Below are positions 22,299 through 28,004 of a stretch of DNA of 28,004 bases, piece by piece. Location: NCBI GenBank assembly GCA_902493145.1, contig CABUOA010000026.1, positions 1 to 28,004 of the forward strand, given 5' to 3'. Source of the DNA: an uncultured Collinsella sp. GTDB taxonomy: Bacteria > Actinomycetota > Coriobacteriia > Coriobacteriales > Coriobacteriaceae. The notes below the pieces were generated by a model that was given only the letters and a program-made list of their open reading frames with translations, was not told the DNA's origin and made no database searches. The first letter of the stretch is position 1. Each line of letters starts with the position of its first letter. A program made the translations under genes and the position numbers.

Positions 22299-23408
22299 TT
22301 AGACCGGCTTAAGCCCAAAACACGCCCGCAGCGTGTTAAGCAGCGCCTCTTGCTTTTTCCTGCGGGCATCGACACGATTCCGGTACCGCTTTCGCATACG
22401 CTGGTGCATACGCCATGCGAGCGCCTCCATTGCCTCCATGTCGCAGAGCATCTCGTTATTGACCGTCGCGACCTCGATTCCCATAGTAATCAAGCCCGTG
22501 TTGCGTTTTTCATCATGGATACGTCCCCTCCGGGAGGAATGGCCCAGCTCACCGTTGTATTCCAGGTCAAACCGGGCTGCCTCTTGATACGCATCGCAAA
22601 CTGCATGCGGCATCCCCGAGATTGCCTGCGCGCGGTCATCGAACTCGATCTTGTAGTCGGTCTTAAAGGGACCGCAGGCAAATCCGCCATAGGAAAACGG
22701 AAGCGAAAACAGAGCGAGCATGATGCACTCCATGGGCGAGCGCAGGTTTTCTGACAGGTAGGGGCACAGGCGCAGCAGCTGTTTGGCCACATTCCCCTTG
22801 CATGCCGTAAGGTAATCTGCAAGGCGATCGGGCGTCAGCACCGGCTCGACTTCAAAGTAGCCCACATCTGGCGGTTGATCCTTATCCTTTGCAAGCCTGT
22901 TCACGGTGGGTGAGCTGTAGGGAGGCAGATACTTCCCGCGATCGCTCAGTGAAATCTTGGAACACAGTTCCTGGGCCAGGGCAAACGCCTGGATACAGCC
23001 GACCTCGCGGGCGACGGCAACACAAAGGGCCTCGGGAGATAGGCTGTACACCCCCGGTTCCACCTCTAGAATCGAGCCGGCAGGCAACCCGGAACACACG
23101 GACCAGCCCACGCCAGGCATGCGGCGGCGCTGCGCCGCAGATCTCACCAGCAAACACAGATCTTCTTGCACCTCGCCGCTTTTGGCTCCAATTCGCACCA
23201 GGTCGGGAAGATAGATATCCTCGGTCGAAGGCGATGACGTACACAGCACGCGGCGCTCCTCATCGGGCTCAAGGTCCTTCCAGCCGATGTAGCCCATCTG
23301 CCGGCGCTCGGCTCGAATCATACGCAACGCCGAGGCGCCCGCCAGGATCACGGAAGCCGCTAACTGCTCTTTTGTCGGTTTGTTGCACTGCCTGATTGTT
23401 ACCGCCAC
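22299..23408 (-). CDS. AbiEi/DUF559-like protein with PD-(D/E)XK-type domain
   Basis: I do not recognise a named gene. The layout resembles AbiEi-like proteins fused to a DUF559/Vsr-type nuclease. A middle segment (PAGSILEVEPGVYSLSPEAL, then an Ala-rich helix) is like the post-HTH part of AbiEi. The C-terminal third starts LRSPMECIMLALFSLPFSYGG, where Glu is a likely first catalytic residue, and continues FDLEYNGELGH and HDEKRNTGLITMGIEV, matching the D-x-E and D-x-K-R pattern of that nuclease fold. The very C-terminus is basic. TTG 23426 begins the open frame, but GTG 23408 has AGGGG eight bases upstream. It lies 11 bases after comF, so may share its transcript. Such lone copies recur in Coriobacteriia, as far as I recall. 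Confidence 0.6.
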   Translation of the reverse strand: MAVTIRQCNKPTKEQLAASVILAGASALRMIRAERRQMGYIGWKDLEPDEERRVLCTSSPSTEDIYLPDLVRIGAKSGEVQEDLCLLVRSAAQRRRMPGVGWSVCSGLPAGSILEVEPGVYSLSPEALCVAVAREVGCIQAFALAQELCSKISLSDRGKYLPPYSSPTVNRLAKDKDQPPDVGYFEVEPVLTPDRLADYLTACKGNVAKQLLRLCPYLSENLRSPMECIMLALFSLPFSYGGFACGPFKTDYKIEFDDRAQAISGMPHAVCDAYQEAARFDLEYNGELGHSSRRGRIHDEKRNTGLITMGIEVATVNNEMLCDMEAMEALAWRMHQRMRKRYRNRVDARRKKQEALLNTLRACFGLKPV

Positions 23409-23419
23409 ATGAATCACCC

Positions 23420-24226
23420 CTACCAAACGCGTGCGATAGCGAGGCCATCAACGGCCGCGGCACCGGCGCGCTTGAGTTCCGCCGAGGCCGCTGCCATCGT
23501 CGCACCCGTGGTGATAACGTCGTCGATAAGCAGCAGGCGGCGGCCCCGCACGTCCTCAACGGTCTCGTACATGCCTCGTGCGCGTTCACGGCGTTCTTCA
23601 CGACCGAATTCACGCTGGTCGCCATGGCCGTATTTAACGAGGGCGTCGAGCAACGGAACACCCGACAGCTCGCAAAATGGGCGCGCGATGGCCTCCATAT
23701 GATCGAAGCCGCGTCGCCGAAACGCCGCCGCAGTCGCGGGCACAAACACCACCGCATCGGCGCCGGACAACACACCGCCCAAGCGTTCGGGCGCCGCGAC
23801 CTGGGCATGTAAGGCGGTGTCGTATAGCAGCTCTGCCAGATACGGCGCCAGGCGTCGCTCGCCCGCGTCTTTGTACGCTTTAATGATCCGCGGCAGCGGA
23901 TGCGCGTAAACGGCACATGCCAGGCACCGGTCGAGTGCTTCGGCCATCGCCGAGGACGAACCCTCGACCGAACACTCAGTGCACAGCAAATCCCCAAACG
24001 GGGCGCCGCATCGGGTACAGCTATGACATGGGTCGATGAGCGTGAGCGCAGCCAGGCAGTCTTGGCAAATAAGCGCACCGGCGCGCTCGCAGCCGGCACA
24101 TCGTGTTGGCGACAATGCCTCGAGCGCCTCGCGTGCCACCCGCTCGGCAAACGGTAGCAATTCGTCCGCAAACGGTAGGATGCCGGCACCTTGCAGGCAT
24201 CCCAACACATTCAAATGTCTCTTCAC
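23420..24226 (-). CDS. comF: ComF family protein
   Basis: This is a phosphoribosyltransferase-fold protein of the ComF/GntX family, needed for DNA uptake in competent bacteria, where it works with the helicase ComFA. An N-terminal zinc-ribbon carries Cys pairs (CAGC 43-46, CQDC 54-57, CHSCTRC 67-73, CTEC 82-85). The PRPP-binding signature is LLLIDDVITTGATM (231-244). The middle has FVPATAAAFRRRGFDH, typical of the family. The start is GTG 24226, with GGGAGGG seven bases upstream; that site lies inside a perfect 12-base inverted repeat. Length (268) is normal. It follows the PSP1 gene by 102 bases and is followed closely by the DUF559-like gene. Confidence 0.93.
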   Translation of the reverse strand: MKRHLNVLGCLQGAGILPFADELLPFAERVAREALEALSPTRCAGCERAGALICQDCLAALTLIDPCHSCTRCGAPFGDLLCTECSVEGSSSAMAEALDRCLACAVYAHPLPRIIKAYKDAGERRLAPYLAELLYDTALHAQVAAPERLGGVLSGADAVVFVPATAAAFRRRGFDHMEAIARPFCELSGVPLLDALVKYGHGDQREFGREERRERARGMYETVEDVRGRRLLLIDDVITTGATMAAASAELKRAGAAAVDGLAIARVW

Positions 24227-24229
24227 GAC

Positions 24230-24265
24230 ACAACCCTCCCTACGCTCGGTCGCAGGGAGGGTTGT
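24230..24265 (-). promoter_or_regulatory. Hairpin covering the comF ribosome binding site
   Basis: ACAACCCTCCCT (24230-24241) and AGGGAGGGTTGT (24254-24265) are perfect 12-base reverse complements. In the minus-strand message the comF ribosome binding site GGGAGGG is in the 3' arm, three bases before GTG. Without a T-run it is a poor terminator but could hold back translation. Confidence 0.75.
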
Positions 24266-24328
24266 TGATTCAGCGCTATGATACCCCGATGCGCTCGGGG
24301 CAAGGCGGGCTAAATCCGCTCGCGGGCG

Positions 24329-26029
24329 TTATTCGCCGGCGGGCGGTTGCGGTGCGGACGAAGACGGGGTCGAGCCCTCGCCACCATCCTGGCGCGGCTT
24401 GCGGGAACGGCGCCGGCGACGGCGCTTTTGACCCTGGTCGGCCGAGCCCTCGCCACCGCGATCCTCGCGCGGCTCCCGCTCGTCGCGAGCCGCGCCACGC
24501 GAAGCCTTGGCAGCCGCTCCCCCACCATCTCCGGGACGGCGGCGCGTGACCTTGACCTCGCCATCCGAGACCTGATCGGCCACGGAGGGCACTGAGGGCT
24601 TCTGTTGCGCGCCCGAGGAATGGCGACGGCGCGGACGCGGCGCGCGCTCCTCCTCGCCACGTGACTTGCCGCCCTTGTCGGCAGGCGTATCGGAGGCCGA
24701 GGGGCCCTTGGAAGCGGCACCAGCCTCGCGAGCAGCTGCGGCGCGGAAGGCGTCCTCGCGCTCCTCGCTCGACAGATGACGGCGGCGACGACGCGTGGGG
24801 TTCATGCCACCGCCGCGATTCTGCTGCTGGGGCTGCTGAGCCTCGCGCTCGCGGGAGGAGTTCTTGCCTGCGGGAGCGGCCTCGCCGGCATCGCCCGCAC
24901 CCGAGCGCTTGCGACGGCGACGTCCACCGGCAGCCTCCTCAGCCTCGGGTGCCTCGGCCTTGCCGCGGCCCTTACCGCGGCCGCGACCCTCGCCCTGGCT
25001 CTGACCGGCACGGGTATCGGCGTCCGCATCGCGACGGCGGCGCTTGGGCATCGTCGTCCCCGCCAGACGGTCGGCGCTCGACAGGCCATCGCCCACGTCG
25101 ACGCCGTTCTCGCGGTCGAGCTCCATAAGCGCCAGGCGCATCTCGGGCGACTCGATACGCTCGAGCACATCGCGCGTCACACAGTCGGGGCGGCAGTTGC
25201 AGCCCTGCTCGGCGGCCTTCTTTTTGCAGCCCTCAGAGCAGGTCATGTCGGCCAGGTTGACCTTAAAGACTTTGCCGTTCTCCAGGCGCAACACCAGCTG
25301 CTCACGCGGGGTGTCATATTCCTGGATGCGTGCCTTGCCAAGCGGCGTATCGATCAGCGTCTTCTTTTTGGGGGCGCGGCTCTTAAAGTCCTTGTACGCC
25401 TCGAACTCATAGCGCAAGCAGCACATCAGGCGGCCGCACACGCCGCTGATTTTGGACGAGTTGAGCGGCAGGTCCTGCTCTTTTGCCATGCGGATCGAGA
25501 CGGGCTCAAACTGTCCGCCAAAGCGCGTGCAGCAGAGCTCCTGTCCGCATTGGGCATAGCCGCCCACCAGGCGGGTCTCGTCGCGCACGCCGATCTGGCG
25601 CATGTCGACGCGAATGTGCAGCGTCGAGGACAGGTCCTTGACGAGCTGACGAAAATCGACGCGCTCCTCGGCCGCAAAGTAGAACACGGCCTTCTCGCCG
25701 CCAAACAGGTACTCGACGCCGACCGGCTTCATCTCGAGGTCGAGCTCCTTGACCAGGCGGCGGAAGTCGACCATGGCCTCGTCGCCCTGGATGGCCAGGT
25801 CGTCGGCAAGCTGCAGGTCGATGTCGCTCGCCACGCGCAGCACGGGCTTGAGCGGCTGACCGATCTCGTCTTGCGGCACCTCGAAGGGATCGGCCGTGAC
25901 CAGGCCGATCTCGGTTCCGCGCTCGGTGGAGCAAATGGCATAATCGGCCTCGAGGATATCCAAATCCTGCGGATCGAACCACAGGTCGCGCGAGGCGTAG
26001 GTAAACTTAACGGGTACGACTAACGGCAT
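24329..26029 (-). CDS. ricT: PSP1 domain protein (RicT/YaaT-like) with long basic tail
   Basis: This is related to Bacillus YaaT/RicT, part of the RicAFT complex that carries Fe-S clusters and affects RNA processing, sporulation and competence. Family marks: DPQDLDILEADYAICSTERGTEIG at the start, CGQELCCTRFGG (161-172) and CGRLMCCLRYE (198-208). A second cysteine group follows at 264-283 (Cys at 264, 268, 277, 279, 283). From about residue 328 to 566 the protein is a low-complexity Arg/Gly/Ala/Glu tail, which Bacillus YaaT (about 275 residues) lacks. GGAAGG precedes ATG 26029, whose first bases overlap the holB end. Genes order as tmk, holB, ricT as in many Firmicutes and Actinobacteria. Confidence 0.88.
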   Translation of the reverse strand: MPLVVPVKFTYASRDLWFDPQDLDILEADYAICSTERGTEIGLVTADPFEVPQDEIGQPLKPVLRVASDIDLQLADDLAIQGDEAMVDFRRLVKELDLEMKPVGVEYLFGGEKAVFYFAAEERVDFRQLVKDLSSTLHIRVDMRQIGVRDETRLVGGYAQCGQELCCTRFGGQFEPVSIRMAKEQDLPLNSSKISGVCGRLMCCLRYEFEAYKDFKSRAPKKKTLIDTPLGKARIQEYDTPREQLVLRLENGKVFKVNLADMTCSEGCKKKAAEQGCNCRPDCVTRDVLERIESPEMRLALMELDRENGVDVGDGLSSADRLAGTTMPKRRRRDADADTRAGQSQGEGRGRGKGRGKAEAPEAEEAAGGRRRRKRSGAGDAGEAAPAGKNSSREREAQQPQQQNRGGGMNPTRRRRRHLSSEEREDAFRAAAAREAGAASKGPSASDTPADKGGKSRGEEERAPRPRRRHSSGAQQKPSVPSVADQVSDGEVKVTRRRPGDGGGAAAKASRGAARDEREPREDRGGEGSADQGQKRRRRRRSRKPRQDGGEGSTPSSSAPQPPAGE

Positions 26030-27147
26030 TTCAGTGCCTTCCTGATATCGAACAGCATGACCTCGATGGCCAGCTGGGGAGTAACGTTTCTGGCGATGTT
26101 GCGCTCGGCGGTTGCGACCGCTTCGAGCGCCTGGGTGGCACCCGCAACATTGGTCGCGGCGGCAAGCCGACCGATCGTGTCGCGCACATCCTCGTTCACG
26201 ACGTCGGCCGCCTCATCCTGAAGCGTCAGCAGCACGTCGCGCATGAGCGTCCGCGCGCTCGCCAGCGCTTCCATGATACCCGAACGCTCGCGCGCGTTGA
26301 GTTCGCGCTTGTTGCGGTCCTCAAGCTGCTTCAATGCTCCACGCGACAGGTAATCGGCGTTTTGCTCGAGCACCTTTTCCTGTGTGGACTTGACCTCGGC
26401 GAGCGGCGCCTTAACGGCGACGATGAGCGACTTGGCGCGGCTGAGTACATCGGCCTCGTCGGCGGCGATGAGCGAATCGATGGCGCGGATCATCTGGCGG
26501 CGAGCATCCTGGCGCTCGGCGCTCTTAAGGAACTCGATGCCGCGCGTGGGGCTCCCCGCCACGGCAACCGCCATGCGACAGCGTGCGAGATCCTGGCCCG
26601 TCGCGCGGCTCACGGCCTTCGTGGCCACGGCGGGCGACACCAGCCGAAACGGCACGCACTGGCAGCGGCTCACGATGGTGGGCAACATCACGTCTGCCGA
26701 GGTGCCCAGCAAGATAAACATAACGCCCTCGGGCGGCTCCTCGAGCGTCTTGAGCAGTGCGTTGGCGGTGTTGGCGCGCAGCTGCTCGGCACGGTCGATG
26801 ATGTAGACCTTGGCCTTGGCACGGATGGGCGCCAGCGGCACGTCGTCGAGCAGCTCGCGGGTCTGGGCGATGAGGTAGCCCGTGGCGCTCTCGGGCGTGT
26901 AATAGTGCACGTCGGGGTGCGTATGGCGGGCGACACGCACACAGCTATCGCATGAGCCGCAGCCGTCCTGCTCGCACAGGAAGGCTTGGGCGAGCGCCCA
27001 GGCGGCATCGAGCTTGCCGGCACCGGGAGCGCCCAAAAACAGGTAGGCGTGCGATGCGCGGCCGCTGGCGACGGCGTTGGTCAAAAAATCGCGTACGCGC
27101 TCTTGGGTGTCGAGCTTGGCCAGCAGGCTTGCCTGAGCGGGGGCCAT
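26020..27147 (-). CDS. holB: DNA polymerase III delta' subunit
   Basis: This is the delta' component of the DnaX clamp loader, which opens the sliding clamp at replication forks. Signs are SHAYLFLGAPGAGK (32-45), a Walker A-like loop lacking the usual Ser/Thr, as expected for the ATPase-silent delta' subunit. A four-Cys zinc module comes next (CEQDGCGSCDSC, 58-69), then HPDVHYYTP, KVYIIDRAEQLRANTANALLKTLEEPP and the SRC motif (IVSRCQ). Start ATG 27147 has AGGAGG nine bases upstream; the longer frame from 27168 lacks one. It overlaps the tmk end region and the ricT start, showing operon organisation. Length (375) is normal for actinobacterial forms. Confidence 0.95.
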   Translation of the reverse strand: MAPAQASLLAKLDTQERVRDFLTNAVASGRASHAYLFLGAPGAGKLDAAWALAQAFLCEQDGCGSCDSCVRVARHTHPDVHYYTPESATGYLIAQTRELLDDVPLAPIRAKAKVYIIDRAEQLRANTANALLKTLEEPPEGVMFILLGTSADVMLPTIVSRCQCVPFRLVSPAVATKAVSRATGQDLARCRMAVAVAGSPTRGIEFLKSAERQDARRQMIRAIDSLIAADEADVLSRAKSLIVAVKAPLAEVKSTQEKVLEQNADYLSRGALKQLEDRNKRELNARERSGIMEALASARTLMRDVLLTLQDEAADVVNEDVRDTIGRLAAATNVAGATQALEAVATAERNIARNVTPQLAIEVMLFDIRKALKCR

Positions 27148-27148
27148 G

Positions 27149-27832
27149 TTACTCGGCCTCCTGGGCAAGCGTGGCGGTGACGGCGTCCTGGGAAATGTCG
27201 AGACCGTACGCGCGAACCTGCTCGACCGTCTGCGCGAAGACGTCCTCGATGGAAGCGGTGGCGTCGATGAGCTTCACGCGATCTGGCTCCTCGGCGGCAA
27301 TGGCACTAAATCCCTGGTAAACGCGCTCCTGGAACGCCATGCCCTTGGCCTCCATGCGGTCGACCGCACCACGGGCGGACATGCGCAGCGCCGCCTGCTC
27401 GGGCGTGATGTGATAGACGAGCGTGAGCGCCGGGTGCGTCCCCGCGACAGCAAGGTTGTTGGCGTCGCGTACCATCTGGCGATCGAGGCCGTCGGCAAAC
27501 GCCTGGTAGCAGGTCGTGGAATCATAGAAGCGGTCACACAGGACCACCTTGCCGGCCGCAAGGGCGGGAGCTATGACCTCGTGCACCAGCTGGGCGCGTG
27601 CGGCCTCGTAGAGCAGCAGCTCGCAGGTATCCCCCATCGCCGTATTGGCGGGGTCGAGCAGCAGGGCACGGATCTTTTCACTAATGGCGGTACCACCCGG
27701 CTCACGCAGGGTCACGACCTGGTAGCCAGCGAGCTCGAGCGCACGGGCCAGCAGGCGCGCCTGCGTGGACTTACCGGCACCATCGACGCCCTCGAACGTG
27801 ATAAAGCTATGTTGAGCGGGCTCAAAAGCCAT
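27149..27832 (-). CDS. tmk: Thymidylate kinase
   Basis: This enzyme phosphorylates dTMP to dTDP with ATP, an essential step in DNA precursor synthesis. The P-loop FEGVDGAGKSTQ (13-24) sits near the start, followed by TLREPGGT, LLYEAARAQLVHEVI and the DRFYDSTTCYQAF segment that binds dTMP. Length 227 is slightly long. ATG 27832 is preceded by GGAAGGGA at usable spacing. It is the first gene of the tmk-holB-ricT-comF group; the tmk stop lies one base before the holB start. Such clustering of tmk and holB is common. Call certain. Confidence 0.96.
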   Translation of the reverse strand: MAFEPAQHSFITFEGVDGAGKSTQARLLARALELAGYQVVTLREPGGTAISEKIRALLLDPANTAMGDTCELLLYEAARAQLVHEVIAPALAAGKVVLCDRFYDSTTCYQAFADGLDRQMVRDANNLAVAGTHPALTLVYHITPEQAALRMSARGAVDRMEAKGMAFQERVYQGFSAIAAEEPDRVKLIDATASIEDVFAQTVEQVRAYGLDISQDAVTATLAQEAE

Positions 27833-27922
27833 GGGCGCAGTCCCTTCCTACAAGGCGCGTAAATGCAGATATATCAACCAAATCATGATACCCCAGGGGC
27901 AGGCGCACCCCAAATCCAACCT

Positions 27923-27949
27923 AGTCATTGGGGACGTTCTTAAATGACT
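27923..27949. repeat. Short inverted repeat upstream of tmk
   Basis: AGTCATT (27923-27929) and AATGACT (27943-27949) flank GGGGACGTTCTTA. The pattern resembles REP-like intergenic repeats. No T-run or gene lies beside it. The last 16 bases (27989-28004) also form a near-palindrome TCCGTACATGTGCGGA cut by the window edge. Confidence 0.4.
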
Positions 27950-28004
27950 CCTTGATTATCAACTTTATCCGAACACCTCCCACATTCATCCGTACATGTG
28001 CGGA

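Overview
The window is about 28 kb of moderately GC-rich bacterial chromosome, most likely from a Coriobacteriia gut actinobacterium close to Collinsella. That placement is an inference from base composition, the mannose-family PTS with an embedded YajC, the long-form hibernation factor, and a lone AbiEi/DUF559-like nuclease of a type I associate with this class. Almost all genes lie on the minus strand. I saw no tRNA, rRNA, CRISPR array, phage module or transposase gene.

Left part (1-2200): an EcsC-family protein and a DUF5067-like lipoprotein. Region 2200-12400 is an amino-sugar utilisation locus. Reading the minus strand from its 5' end, the order is PTS EIIA, YajC-like protein, EIIB, EIIC, EIID, terminator, GntR/UTRA repressor, AgaS-type sugar-phosphate isomerase, terminator, NagA deacetylase. 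A plus-strand flavodoxin-like gene interrupts, followed on the minus strand by a LacX-like aldose epimerase, a LacC-like PfkB kinase, a truncated nagA remnant and a YhcH family protein. The set fits PTS uptake of N-acetylgalactosamine (or a related amino sugar), deacetylation by NagA, conversion by AgaS to tagatose-6-phosphate, and phosphorylation by the LacC-like kinase. The expected tagatose-bisphosphate aldolase is not in the window. Operator-like ACTGGT/ACCAGT dyads before agaS and before the PTS operon tie both to the GntR regulator.

Region 12261-12950 is a 690-base gene-free stretch carrying those operators plus a second family of dyads (ACCG-N5-CGGT). Next, on the plus strand, come a DUF2975 membrane protein gene split by an apparent one-base frameshift and its small Xre-type regulator (YoaS/YozG-like pair), ended by a terminator shared with a convergent gene.

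Region 13967-20223 (minus) holds a membrane-anchored SurA-like protein, then a tight operon read as reductase, small membrane protein, HEAT-repeat protein and NAD-type isocitrate dehydrogenase. The reductase ends in a striking His/Cys-rich tail. DegV and the hibernation factor HPF follow at higher coordinates. Region 20541-22298 has a solute-binding lipoprotein with a long leader, strong hairpins and a 217-base element with 47-base terminal inverted repeats that looks like a MITE. The right end (22299-27832, minus) reads tmk, holB, a PSP1/RicT protein with a long basic tail, comF (its ribosome binding site lies inside a perfect hairpin) and the DUF559-like nuclease.
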